A program made the position numbers and the translations under genes. The notes below the pieces were generated by a model. It saw nothing but the letters and a program-made list of their open reading frames with translations. It made no database searches and had not been told where the DNA came from. From IMG/VR virus record IMGVR_UViG_3300017775_000004, positions 1 to 30,891 of that record: a DNA stretch of 30,891 bases; one strand, 5' to 3'. Shown piece by piece: positions 8,463 to 16,221 of the stretch; within the stretch, counting starts at the first letter, position 1, and every line of letters begins with the position of its first letter. Origin of the DNA: a virus.

Positions 8463-8852
8463 ATGGACGCCCGCGTCCGCATCGAAGGGCTGCGGGAGTT
8501 CCGTGCAGCCCTTCGCAAGATCGACCCCGTCCTGAACAAGGGCCTGCGCGAGGGGCTGAAGGACGCCGCCCAGATCGTGGCCTACGAGGCGCAGCGCCGG
8601 GCCCCGGTCCGGTCTGGCGCCACCAGGGCATCCGTCAGAGCTTTCGCGACTGGCAACCGCGCCGGCGTCCGCGTGCTCGCGCGACGCGCATCGCGTGCTT
8701 ATCCGGCCGGCTACCCGTACCCGCGCAGGCTCGAATACGAGGGCGGCGGCCGGCGGGCCTTCGTGGGGCCGGCGCTCGAAGCCAAGCGCGACGAGGTCGT
8801 GCGGCGCCTGGAGTACGCGCTCGACGACGTCGCCGAGATCTGGGAGGGCTGA
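8463..8852 (+). CDS. HK97 gp10-like protein
   Basis: A 129-residue protein matching the HK97 gp10-like family. It starts VRIEGLREFRAALRKIDPVL, continues with a helix ending in YEAQRRAPVRSGATRASV (the APVRSG motif is typical), and ends RRAFVGPALEAKRDEVVRRL. These are usually neck or joining proteins encoded between the connector and the tail terminator. Here the gene lies after the tail tube gene and directly before the chaperones, which is unusual. Start ATG three bases after the previous stop. Confidence 0.8.
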   Translation: MDARVRIEGLREFRAALRKIDPVLNKGLREGLKDAAQIVAYEAQRRAPVRSGATRASVRAFATGNRAGVRVLARRASRAYPAGYPYPRRLEYEGGGRRAFVGPALEAKRDEVVRRLEYALDDVAEIWEG

Positions 8853-9197
8853 ATGGCAACCGGGGACATCACGATCCGATGGGGTGACGCCACGTACACG
8901 GCAGGCGACCTCACCGCGGCCGACATGATCGCGATGGAGCGCCAGTTCGGCGTCGCCTTCCCTGATCTCGACTTCCGCTCGATCGAGGTCGCGGCGTGGA
9001 TGGTCTGGCTGGTCCGACGCCACGACGACAAGGACATCGAGCTGGACGCGGTGACGACGGTCATCACCTTCGCCGATCTCGAGCGTGGCGTTGCCGAGGA
9101 GGAGCAGAAGCCGGTCCCTCCTACCAGCAACTCGCGCAAGCCCGCCAGGCGGTCCGGCGCGAGTGGCAGCCGTGGCACCAAGCGGTCTTCGGCGTGA
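8853..9197 (+). CDS. tail assembly chaperone, short (G) form
   Basis: A 114-residue protein at the position of lambda gpG: after the tube gene, before the tape measure. The first 85 residues look like real protein (YTAGDLTAADMIAMERQFGV, WMVWLVRRHDDKDIELDAV). The last 25 are basic and Ser-rich, as often seen when a G-frame ends just past a frameshift site. It should bind the tape measure protein and help tail assembly. The ATG directly follows the preceding TGA. Confidence 0.8.
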   Translation: MATGDITIRWGDATYTAGDLTAADMIAMERQFGVAFPDLDFRSIEVAAWMVWLVRRHDDKDIELDAVTTVITFADLERGVAEEEQKPVPPTSNSRKPARRSGASGSRGTKRSSA

Positions 9198-9286
9198 AGC
9201 CCTGGGAGATGGACGGCTTCACCCGGGCCGAGCTCGACGCGATGGTCGCCGTCAACGAGGCCATGAAGAACGCAGAGGCCGTCTAG
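8853..9286 (+). CDS. tail assembly chaperone, -1 frameshift (GT) form
   Basis: The frame at -1 relative to the short form is open through 9286 and encodes a protein-like C-terminus (SYQQLAQARQAVRREWQPWH, PWEMDGFTRAELDAMVAVNE). The part of that frame upstream of about 9110 is not protein-like, so translation probably enters it by slippage. The best site is C-CCT at 9116-9119, where a Pro-tRNA on CCT can re-pair perfectly with CCC. The fusion would be 89 residues from frame 0 plus 55 from the -1 frame, 144 in all, ending five bases before the tape measure gene. The site is not a classic seven-base slippery sequence. The existence of the T-like frame is well supported; the exact slip point is inferred. 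Confidence 0.7.
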
Positions 9287-9290
9287 CTCG

Positions 9291-11975
9291 ATGAGCACCC
9301 GGCGGCTGGAGGTGGTGATCTCGGGCGATCCGAGTTCGCTCAGCCGCGCCCTGGGGTCGGTCCAGCGGGACATGGGCAAGGCCGAGACGGCCTCGGAGAA
9401 GCTCGGGCGTCGCTTCGGGAGCCTTGCACGGAGCGGCGCCCTCGCGGCCGGCGCCCTGATCGGGGTTACAGCAGGTCTCGGTGTCCGCGAGCTGATCGAG
9501 GGCGAGAAGGCGGCGGCTCGCACTCAGAACGTGATCGAGACCACCGGCGGCGCCGCCAACGTGACCGCGCAGGAGGTCGCCGATCTCTCGTCCCGGATCC
9601 AGGACCTCACCGGATCCGAGGACGACCAGATCCAGACGGCCGCCAACCTGATCCTCACCTTCAAGCAGATCCGCAACGAGGCGGGCGCCGGCAACGACAT
9701 CTTCGACCAGGCGGTCGCGGTCACCAACGACCTGTCGGTCGCGCTCGGCAAGGACCTCAACAGCTCAGCGTTGATGGTCGGCAAGGCCCTCAACGACCCG
9801 ATCAAGGGGCTGACCGCGCTCGGGCGGGCCGGCGTCCAGTTCACGGAGGAGCAGCGCGAGCAGATCGCAGCGATGGTCGAGTCGGGCAACGTCATCGGCG
9901 CCCAGAAGATCATTCTCGCCGAGCTGACCGGCCAGGTCGGCGGCGCGGCGGCGGCCGAGGGCGAGATCACCGAGGCGACCCAGCGTGCTCAGCGCCAGTT
10001 CGAGGACATGGCCGAGTCGCTCGTCGCCCGCGTGCTCCCGGCGGTGGTCAGCCTCGGGAACTTCGTCACCGAGAACGCCCGCACTCTCGGCGTCATCGCC
10101 GGTGCCCTCGCTGCCGGGGGGGCAGCGGCCCTCACCTACGCGGGGGCGCTGCGCGTGGTGTCGGCCGCCCAGGCGCTGTCAGCGATCTCGTCGCAGGGGC
10201 TGCTGAACGCGCTCAGCCTGAGCGGACCGGCGCTCCTGCTCACGGCAGGCGCGATCGCCGGTGTCGGCCTCGGCTATCTGCTGCTGCGCGACCGCACCAA
10301 CGTCGCCGCTGATGCCCTTCGCCAGCAGATCGACCTCAACCGTCAGGCGGCCGACTCGCACCGCGCGACGGCAGACGCCGTGAACGCGAATAAGGACGCC
10401 CTTGATCGGCTCACCGGGGCGGAGATCGGCCGCCGTGAGGCCGCAGTCCGCGTCGAGGAAGCCACGCTGCGCGTCGCTGAAGCCGAGCGGGCCTATGGCA
10501 GGGGCTCAGTCGAGCATCGCCGGGCCCTCCTCGATCTCGAGCGGGCCGAGCAGGGAGTCACCCGCGCCCGCGAGGACCACATCCGCGCTGCCACGGAGGG
10601 GATTGAGACCACCAAGGCCGCCAGCGCCGCGATCGACAAGGAGGCGCGGGACACCCGGGCGGCGGCCGACTCTGCTCGCCAGAAGGCGGAGGCCGTGCGG
10701 CGCGGCATCATCACCGGCGAGGAGGCGGAGAGGGTCACCCGTGAGCTGTCGGTCGCTCAGCGGGCCGAGGCGCGGGCGAGCGAGACAGCCGCCGAGAAGC
10801 ACGCAGCCAACGCGCGGCGTGCTCGCGAGCTTGCCGCTGCGACCGGCAGTGCGACGCCCCGGGCGCGTGAGCTTCGAGCCCGCCTGATCGAGCTCGCGGA
10901 GACCGAGATGGACCTGTCGCACTTCGTGGCAGCGATGAACGCCGTCCGCTCGGCAGCCTCCAGCGCCTCCGCTGCGGTGACCGACTTCGCATCCCGTGCA
11001 GCCGCTGCGTCTCGGGTGAGGGCCCCTGGCGGCGGTGGCGGCGGAGGGGGGGCTTCTCGCACGGTCACGACCACGAACCCCTACAGGCAGGACCAGGCAG
11101 GCCGCTCGGGCGCGCTCTCGTTCCCGCTGGCACCGGCACCGGTCGGATCTCCGGTGGCGCTCACGCGGCTGCGGGGACGCCGCGGCAGGATCGAGACGAC
11201 GGCCCGGGCCAACGCGGAGCGCGACGCCCGTGCAGCCGGCGGCGACGAGGACGCGATCCGTGAGGCAGGCGAGCGCGCCGAGCTCCAGGCGCGCAGGGAG
11301 TCGATCACGAAGATCAGGGGGCAGATCCGCAGCCGCCGCAACAAGCTCGTCCGCCTGCTGGCGAAGTTCGACATCTCCGCGCGCCGCAAGGTGAAGATCC
11401 CGAAGAAGGGAGACGAGCGGGCAAAGTCGCTACAGCGCCGCGCCAACATGAAGCAGCGCGAGGAGGAGATCCGCGACGAGCTGGAGACGCTCGCCGCGGA
11501 CTGGGCCGACCTCGCGGTCCAGGCCCGGGAGGTGGGCGACTCGCTCGAGGCCCTCGACCGGGGCGACGAGGCGCCCTCCACCGCCGACTCGACGGACCCA
11601 TCCACGGTGGATGCTGGCCCGACCGAGCGCGACTCCCTCGAGGCCAACGCCGCACTGGCGGCGCTCACGCCCGGTTCCTCCGACGACATCGCCGCCGCGT
11701 CCGGTCTGGTCGGGCTCGCCGAGCGCGAGCTCGCCGAGGCCCAGGCGTCAGGCGACCCCCGCCGGGTCCGCGACGCGGCGAACGCGCTCGTCCAGGCCCG
11801 CCAGAGCCTCGCCGCCCTCAACCGCAACACCGACGCGCTGAACGCCAACACTAAGGCGACCAGACAGGCTTTCGGCGGCTCGGTCGCCTTCAGCTTCCGC
11901 GGCCAGATGGAGGTCCTGCGCTCCCTCGCGATGCCGTCCTCCGACCGGCTGGCTGGCGCGGAGGTGGGGATCTAG
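9291..11975 (+). CDS. tail tape measure protein
   Basis: An 894-residue protein that sets tail length and is ejected with the DNA. The N-terminal region (about 40-250) has typical tape measure sequence (GALIGVTAGLGVRELIEGEK, SRIQDLTGSEDDQIQTAANL, LSVALGKDLNSSALMVGKAL). Hydrophobic segments follow at about 265-305 and 310-332. The rest is long helical, Ala/Arg/Glu-rich coiled coil, with a Gly tract near residue 580 and a basic stretch near 685-720. At about 0.15 nm per residue the tail would be roughly 130 nm, an estimate only. It is the longest tail gene and directly follows the chaperones. Confidence 0.92.
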   Translation: MSTRRLEVVISGDPSSLSRALGSVQRDMGKAETASEKLGRRFGSLARSGALAAGALIGVTAGLGVRELIEGEKAAARTQNVIETTGGAANVTAQEVADLSSRIQDLTGSEDDQIQTAANLILTFKQIRNEAGAGNDIFDQAVAVTNDLSVALGKDLNSSALMVGKALNDPIKGLTALGRAGVQFTEEQREQIAAMVESGNVIGAQKIILAELTGQVGGAAAAEGEITEATQRAQRQFEDMAESLVARVLPAVVSLGNFVTENARTLGVIAGALAAGGAAALTYAGALRVVSAAQALSAISSQGLLNALSLSGPALLLTAGAIAGVGLGYLLLRDRTNVAADALRQQIDLNRQAADSHRATADAVNANKDALDRLTGAEIGRREAAVRVEEATLRVAEAERAYGRGSVEHRRALLDLERAEQGVTRAREDHIRAATEGIETTKAASAAIDKEARDTRAAADSARQKAEAVRRGIITGEEAERVTRELSVAQRAEARASETAAEKHAANARRARELAAATGSATPRARELRARLIELAETEMDLSHFVAAMNAVRSAASSASAAVTDFASRAAAASRVRAPGGGGGGGGASRTVTTTNPYRQDQAGRSGALSFPLAPAPVGSPVALTRLRGRRGRIETTARANAERDARAAGGDEDAIREAGERAELQARRESITKIRGQIRSRRNKLVRLLAKFDISARRKVKIPKKGDERAKSLQRRANMKQREEEIRDELETLAADWADLAVQAREVGDSLEALDRGDEAPSTADSTDPSTVDAGPTERDSLEANAALAALTPGSSDDIAAASGLVGLAERELAEAQASGDPRRVRDAANALVQARQSLAALNRNTDALNANTKATRQAFGGSVAFSFRGQMEVLRSLAMPSSDRLAGAEVGI

Positions 11976-13520
11976 GTGGGCGTCGCCTTCGGACGCATCC
12001 CGGCCGTCGAGGTCGACGCCTTCCCGGAGACGGTGGGCGAGGCGGTCGCCCGCGTGGCCGGTGTGCCCGTGCCCGGCGGGCGCACCGGGCTGTCCGCCTC
12101 GCCGTCGCTCTCCTCGTGGGCGGACACGGCGGCCGAGCGCGAGCGCCTTCGCCGCCAGATGCGCAGCCTGCTCAACAACCTGCCGGCGCGCCTGCAGGGG
12201 GTCTACCTGGCATGGTCGGACGACCCGGAGCACGACGGCTGGTACGTGCCTGGGGCGGCCTCCTTCGACCTCGACGGCTCCAGCCTCGACGCCGCGGTCT
12301 GGAAGTTCGGCGCCCCCGAGCTCGCCCTGGTCGGACGCCCGCGCACTCACCGTCGCGCGGTCCGCGTCTACGCCCGCGACCGGCGCGTCGCCACCGAGCC
12401 GCGCGACTACCTGCGCCGGATCTACTCGACCAACTTCTCCGGCATGACCCCGGCGCCGGTGCTCTGGCTTCCGAGCCACGTCACCGACCCGCTCGTCACA
12501 GCCACCGGATCTCTCAGCCTGAGCGCGGCGCGCACCGGATACGACAGCGCCCAGATCGTCGGCGTGATCGACCCCGACCACCTGGCCGACGTCTCATTCG
12601 AGCAGGGGGCATCGCACCGCAACCGCGCCGACGTGGTGATCCGCGATCGCCGCGGCACCCTCACCGCCCCCACGGCCGGCCCGGCCGCCGGATGGGAGGA
12701 GGTCTACGGAGCCGACTGGCCCTGCGCCCCCGGCTTCGAATGGCTGGAGGCCGCCGACACGCCCGTGATCGAGAACGGGCTCTGCCGAGTGCGGTTCGAC
12801 GCGGCGAACACCGACGGCTTCGTCCTCGACCGCTGGACCGGCTCGGCGTGGGCCGAGCAGGGCAAGATCCTCATCCAGCGCGTCGGCGCCTCCACGGCCT
12901 ACTGCGACACGCTCGTGAGCGCGAGCGTGATGGAGTGGGCACCCGACCGGGCCGTCATCCGCGCCGTGATGAAGCTCGCCTCGGACGCCTACAGTCGCGA
13001 GGACGTCTACATCACCCTCCAGACCGGCTGGAGCGGCCCGCGCGTCGAGGTCTACCCGGCGCCCGTCGCCGCCGGCACGCCTGCCGGCGCCGGCGTCCAC
13101 ATCTTCCGCGTCGGCGCCCCCTCGGGGACCGAGACGGCCAACAAGTTCGACGCCAGCCTCCAGACCGTCACCGGCGTCCCGAGCTTCACCCCGGGCTCGG
13201 TCGGAGCGGCGACCTTCTCCGGCGAGAACTGGATCGTCATGCGCCGCACGGGCGTCAACAGCCTCCAGCTCGCCGCCCTCCAGAGCGCGGCCACCGGGCG
13301 CGTCGAGAACAACTCCAGCGCCTACGGATCGGCCCGCAACGGAATCGCCGTCCGCACCGCGGCCGGGGTCGGCTACGTCAGCGCCCACGTCGGCATGAAC
13401 GCCGAGTCCGGCACCACCGCCTACGACTCGGTCAGCGGCCTGCTCGACGGCGCCCGGGACCTCGGCAAGCAGGTCCTCGTGGACACGCGCTCACCCCAGG
13501 CGATCGTCCCCCGCAGATAG
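11976..13520 (+). CDS. distal tail (Dit)-like minor tail protein
   Basis: A 514-residue protein directly after the tape measure stop (TAG then GTG). The N-terminal region has a Dit-like pattern: RRQMRSLLNNLPARLQGVYL, then SDDPEHDGWYVPGAASFDLD, then KFGAPELALVG. The C-terminal two-thirds are beta-rich and may be a carbohydrate-binding or structural extension (VRFDAANTDGFVLDRWTGSA; ENWIVMRRTGVNSLQLAALQ). Position and pattern suggest a hub at the tail end that connects the tube to the tip proteins. Specific function of the C-terminal part is unknown. Confidence 0.75.
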   Translation: MGVAFGRIPAVEVDAFPETVGEAVARVAGVPVPGGRTGLSASPSLSSWADTAAERERLRRQMRSLLNNLPARLQGVYLAWSDDPEHDGWYVPGAASFDLDGSSLDAAVWKFGAPELALVGRPRTHRRAVRVYARDRRVATEPRDYLRRIYSTNFSGMTPAPVLWLPSHVTDPLVTATGSLSLSAARTGYDSAQIVGVIDPDHLADVSFEQGASHRNRADVVIRDRRGTLTAPTAGPAAGWEEVYGADWPCAPGFEWLEAADTPVIENGLCRVRFDAANTDGFVLDRWTGSAWAEQGKILIQRVGASTAYCDTLVSASVMEWAPDRAVIRAVMKLASDAYSREDVYITLQTGWSGPRVEVYPAPVAAGTPAGAGVHIFRVGAPSGTETANKFDASLQTVTGVPSFTPGSVGAATFSGENWIVMRRTGVNSLQLAALQSAATGRVENNSSAYGSARNGIAVRTAAGVGYVSAHVGMNAESGTTAYDSVSGLLDGARDLGKQVLVDTRSPQAIVPRR

Positions 13521-13531
13521 GAGCACCGAAC

Positions 13532-13702
13532 GTGTCCGACCTCCACGCCACCGGCAAGCCCCGGGAGGTGTCGATCGAGGCTGTCGTCATCCGGGCCGAC
13601 GGTACCCGCGAGGACCTCGGGACCATCTCCTACTGGCACAGGAACCCGATCCGAAGGTGGCTCTGGGCCATCATCCACGCACGAGGAGGCAACCAGCGAT
13701 GA
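13532..13702 (+). CDS. small tail-module protein, function unknown
   Basis: A 56-residue protein starting at GTG 13532 with an AGGAG upstream. It has a short beta hairpin (VSIEAVVIRADGTREDLG) and a basic, Trp-rich end (NPIRRWLWAIIHARGG). The same frame is open far upstream within the previous gene, but only this start has a ribosome site and sensible length. It overlaps the next gene by ATGA. Confidence 0.65.
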   Translation: MSDLHATGKPREVSIEAVVIRADGTREDLGTISYWHRNPIRRWLWAIIHARGGNQR

Positions 13703-13944
13703 GCGAGAAGTACGACCCGACAGCCCCCGATCAGCACGCCCAGCACCTGTTCGACTCGGCCGACAACCCGAAGGCCCTCCCGGCGCTCCACGCCTGGCTC
13801 TCGGGGCGCAACGTGGACGCCAACGTGACGCCCCACGCGGAGATCCGCCGGATGCTCGCCGAGGAGTCCGAGCGCGAGCTGGCGGTCCCCGATGGCGTGC
13901 GCGCCGCAACCGACGCCGCGAAGGCATGGAAGGAGAAGGACTGA
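13699..13944 (+). CDS. small tail-module protein, function unknown
   Basis: An 81-residue acidic, mostly helical protein (HAQHLFDSADNPKALPALHA; IRRMLAEESERELAVPDGV). ATG 13699 lies in the ATGA overlap and has GAGGAGG ten bases upstream. Its stop is one base from the stop of the antisense homing endonuclease gene, which seems to be inserted right after it. No family recognised. Confidence 0.65.
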   Translation: MSEKYDPTAPDQHAQHLFDSADNPKALPALHAWLSGRNVDANVTPHAEIRRMLAEESERELAVPDGVRAATDAAKAWKEKD

Positions 13945-13945
13945 C

Positions 13946-14464
13946 TCATGCCGCCGGAGTCTCCATGCTGAGTTCCGCGGCTGCCTCGTCGGCGCGCGCC
14001 GCTTTCACGAAGAGAAGCGGACGCACGGCTGTGAGAAGCGAAACGACGTCGCGACGCCTCGCGACCGTCCATGTCCAGGTCGGCTTTCGGTTGCCTCGCG
14101 GCTGGTACGGGCCGCTGAGCCGCCCTCCCAGCGACCCCATCCATTCCATAATCGGTTCGTCGGTCATCGTCACCTTCACCGACCACCGACCTTCTCCCGA
14201 CCGGAGAATCGACCCTTCTCCGTCGATGATGCCGGCCAGGTATCCCAGCCGTTCCGGCGATTGCGGCAGCCTGAGAGTCGGAGACCAAGCGTATCCGGCT
14301 GCGTGTCCTGCCTTGTATCCGAATCTGCGGTTGAAGAGACGGTACAGCGCCGACTTGTCGCGCCCGGTTTCCCGAGCGAGTTCGGCGACCGTTAGTCCGT
14401 CGACGGACACCCTCCGATACAGCGCCGCTGATTCCTCCGGCTTCAGGTACGGGCCTCTACTCAT
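13946..14464 (-). CDS. LAGLIDADG homing endonuclease with N-terminal HTH
   Basis: A 172-residue protein on the opposite strand to the tail operon. Residues 75-84 read YLAGIIDGEG, a LAGLIDADG motif with the expected acidic catalytic position (E83). Only one motif is present, so it would act as a homodimer. Residues 23-50 (LTVAELARETGRDKSALYRL) look like a resolvase-type HTH. The fold segments after the motif (RWSVKVTMTDEPIMEWMGSL; TWTVARRRDVVSLLTAV) match the usual beta-beta-alpha layout. The base composition looks less GC-rich than its neighbours, suggesting recent arrival. It fills the gap between two tail genes almost exactly. The ATG has no Shine-Dalgarno but sits six bases after a TATAGT box. 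Confidence 0.88.
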   Translation of the reverse strand: MSRGPYLKPEESAALYRRVSVDGLTVAELARETGRDKSALYRLFNRRFGYKAGHAAGYAWSPTLRLPQSPERLGYLAGIIDGEGSILRSGEGRWSVKVTMTDEPIMEWMGSLGGRLSGPYQPRGNRKPTWTWTVARRRDVVSLLTAVRPLLFVKAARADEAAAELSMETPAA

Positions 14465-14470
14465 GGCAAC

Positions 14471-14500
14471 ACTATACCGAATCAGGAGGTAAAAACAGTG
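14471..14500 (-). promoter_or_regulatory. promoter for the homing endonuclease, probably leaderless
   Basis: On the minus strand TATAGT (14476-14471) is followed by GTTGCC and then the ATG at 14464. Transcription would begin at or next to the ATG, giving a leaderless message. The -35 region is weak (CACTGT with an 18-base spacer) and overlaps the GTG start of the divergent tail gene at 14498. The -10-to-ATG stretch is 14 of 15 bases identical to that of the HicA-like gene at 22690. Confidence 0.6.
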
Positions 14501-14863
14501 GCTACTGTGTTCACAAACGCGGGGCGCGCGATCACGACCAACCGCGTCAAGGGCTCCGGCACCGAGCCCGCCTACGTCGCCATCGGCACGGGCGCCGGTA
14601 CGGCCGCGGCGGCCGACACGACCCTGTTCACCGAGGTCGAGTCGCGCGTCCTCGGCACCAGCACCCAGCAGACCACGACTGTCACGAACGACACCTACCA
14701 GGTGGTCGGGACGATCACCGCGACCGCCGCCCGCGCGGTCACGAACGCCGGTCTGTTCGACGCCTCGAGCGGCGGCAACCTCTACATGAAGGGGGACTTC
14801 GCCACGGTGAACCTGGCGATCGGCGACTCGATCCAGCTCACCGAGAAGGTTGCGTACTCCTGA
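14498..14863 (+). CDS. putative tail tip or fibre-associated protein
   Basis: A 121-residue Thr/Ala/Gly-rich beta protein (FTNAGRAITTNRVKGSGTEP; YVAIGTGAGTAAAADTTLFT; RAVTNAGLFDASSGGNLYMK). This pattern of 'new object at rest, with a TNAGLFD motif' resembles small tail-fibre-linked proteins in many siphoviruses. It resumes the tail operon after the antisense insertion. GTG start with AGGAGG at 14484-14489, eight bases away. The stop overlaps the next ATG by one base. Confidence 0.65.
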   Translation: MATVFTNAGRAITTNRVKGSGTEPAYVAIGTGAGTAAAADTTLFTEVESRVLGTSTQQTTTVTNDTYQVVGTITATAARAVTNAGLFDASSGGNLYMKGDFATVNLAIGDSIQLTEKVAYS

Positions 14864-15891
14864 TGGCCGCCAAGGCGCGCAACGCCTGGTGGCCCGAGCA
14901 CGCGGACCGGATGAAGCCGGGGCCGTGGCTGCGGACCGCCGACTACCTCGACGGCGCCTTCAAGAGCTGCTGGGGCGACGTCGAGATCGTGGACGACCCG
15001 GTGCTGCGCCCGGGCCTGGTCGCGTTCCGGGCGACCGTCACCAAGCGCGGCGACTCGATGACCCCCTCCAGCAAGCACTCCGAGGGCACCGACTGGACGG
15101 GCGTCGACGTCGAGTACGACGGCGACCACGACTACCAGGCCGAGGGCTCCGAGGGCTGGTACGGCGGCTCGTTCATCTACCCCGGCTCCTCCCCCTGGCC
15201 GGCCGGCTGGGTGATCCCGATGCAGATGCACGGCAACGTGGGCTCGAGCTCGCCGGTGGTCGCGCTCGCGATCGAGGGCCAGCGCCTGCTGCTCTACCGC
15301 CGCGGCGCGGGTCACTCGGGCAAGCTGGTCGCGGTCCCGGCCATGCGCAAGGACACGCGTTTCGACTACCGCTTCTTCGCGCGCTGGTCGCGCACCGACG
15401 GTCGGGCCCGCACCGACTTCGAGGTCCGCCAGGACGGCGGCTCCTGGCGGCTGGTGTCCTCCGACACCAAGCCGAACATGTTCGCCGCCTCCGGCGGACG
15501 CGCGGCGCGGCCGTACGTGCAGGCGGGCTGCTACGCCTCGGCCGGCAACCAGGACGGCGAGTTCGCCGTCATCCACCTGGCGGTCGCCCAGCGCTTCGAG
15601 TCGCGCGAGCTGCTCGAGCAGACCGTCTGGGGCGCGCCGATCCCGCCCGACGAGAAGCCGCCGCCCCCGCCGCCGCCGGATCCGGTGCCCCCTCCCTCGA
15701 CGGACCCGTGCGCGGCGATCAAGGCCGAGCTGTCGGCGAAGGACACCGAGCTGGCGGCCGCGCTGATCGGCAAGGGCGTCGCCGAGTCCGAGCGCGACGC
15801 GGCGCTCGCGCGCCTCGCCGCCATCCGCTCGGACGTGGCCTCCGAGACCCAGCGCCACGGCGCCGCGATCGCGCAGGCCCTGGAGGACTGA
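14863..15891 (+). CDS. tail protein with polysaccharide-lyase-like domain
   Basis: A 342-residue protein. Residues about 25-250 have the layout of the heparin-lyase-like jelly-roll family: WTGVDVEYDGDHDYQ, then a W-rich stretch ending PAGWVIPMQMHG, PVVALAIEGQRLLLYRRG, then a RTDFEVRQDGGSW strand pair and PYVQAGCYASAG. Residues 261-281 are a Pro-rich linker with seven consecutive prolines. Residues 284-340 form a probable coiled coil for oligomerising. A receptor-binding or capsule-degrading tail spike is the best guess. I cannot assign catalytic residues, so it may only bind sugars. Confidence 0.6.
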   Translation: MAAKARNAWWPEHADRMKPGPWLRTADYLDGAFKSCWGDVEIVDDPVLRPGLVAFRATVTKRGDSMTPSSKHSEGTDWTGVDVEYDGDHDYQAEGSEGWYGGSFIYPGSSPWPAGWVIPMQMHGNVGSSSPVVALAIEGQRLLLYRRGAGHSGKLVAVPAMRKDTRFDYRFFARWSRTDGRARTDFEVRQDGGSWRLVSSDTKPNMFAASGGRAARPYVQAGCYASAGNQDGEFAVIHLAVAQRFESRELLEQTVWGAPIPPDEKPPPPPPPDPVPPPSTDPCAAIKAELSAKDTELAAALIGKGVAESERDAALARLAAIRSDVASETQRHGAAIAQALED

Positions 15892-16221
15892 GTGGCCCGA
15901 CTGGTCAACATCACCCTGGGCCGGGTGGGCGGTCTCACCTGGGGCGCGGAGGTCGATCTCGACCAGCAGAACCCGGCGCCGGTGATCCCCGACGAGCCGG
16001 GCGATCCGGCTCCCGAGTCGGCGCGCGCCCGGGTGATCCGAGCCTGGTACGACAACGCCGACGCCCGCGACTACGTCCTCGGCGTCTACCTCGGTGGCGC
16101 CGAGGCGACACGGGTCGCCATCTCGCCCGACGGAGCGGGCCGCCGCGGCTCCGCCGATCGGCGCCTGCCGGGCGGCCAGCGCGTCTACGTGGACCAGATC
16201 TCGGCCCGGGTGCTCGGCTAG
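15892..16221 (+). CDS. tail-module protein, function unknown
   Basis: A 109-residue protein, with a GTG start directly after the preceding TGA and a stop overlapping the next GTG by one base. It has a beta-rich N-terminus (RLVNITLGRVGGLTWGAEVD), a Pro/Glu-rich middle and a C-terminal beta domain (YVLGVYLGGAEATRVAISPD; GGQRVYVDQISARVLG). By context a tail tip part; no family recognised. Confidence 0.6.
   Translation: MARLVNITLGRVGGLTWGAEVDLDQQNPAPVIPDEPGDPAPESARARVIRAWYDNADARDYVLGVYLGGAEATRVAISPDGAGRRGSADRRLPGGQRVYVDQISARVLG

Noticed and set aside
6708-9023. 771-codon open frame on the minus strand across connector and tube genes
   Set aside because: Antisense shadow of well-supported genes; repetitive charged composition and no domain.
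12116-13702. 528-codon forward frame across the distal-tail-like gene
   Set aside because: Only the last 57 codons (from GTG 13532) are protein-like and have a ribosome site; the rest is an Arg/Pro-rich shadow.
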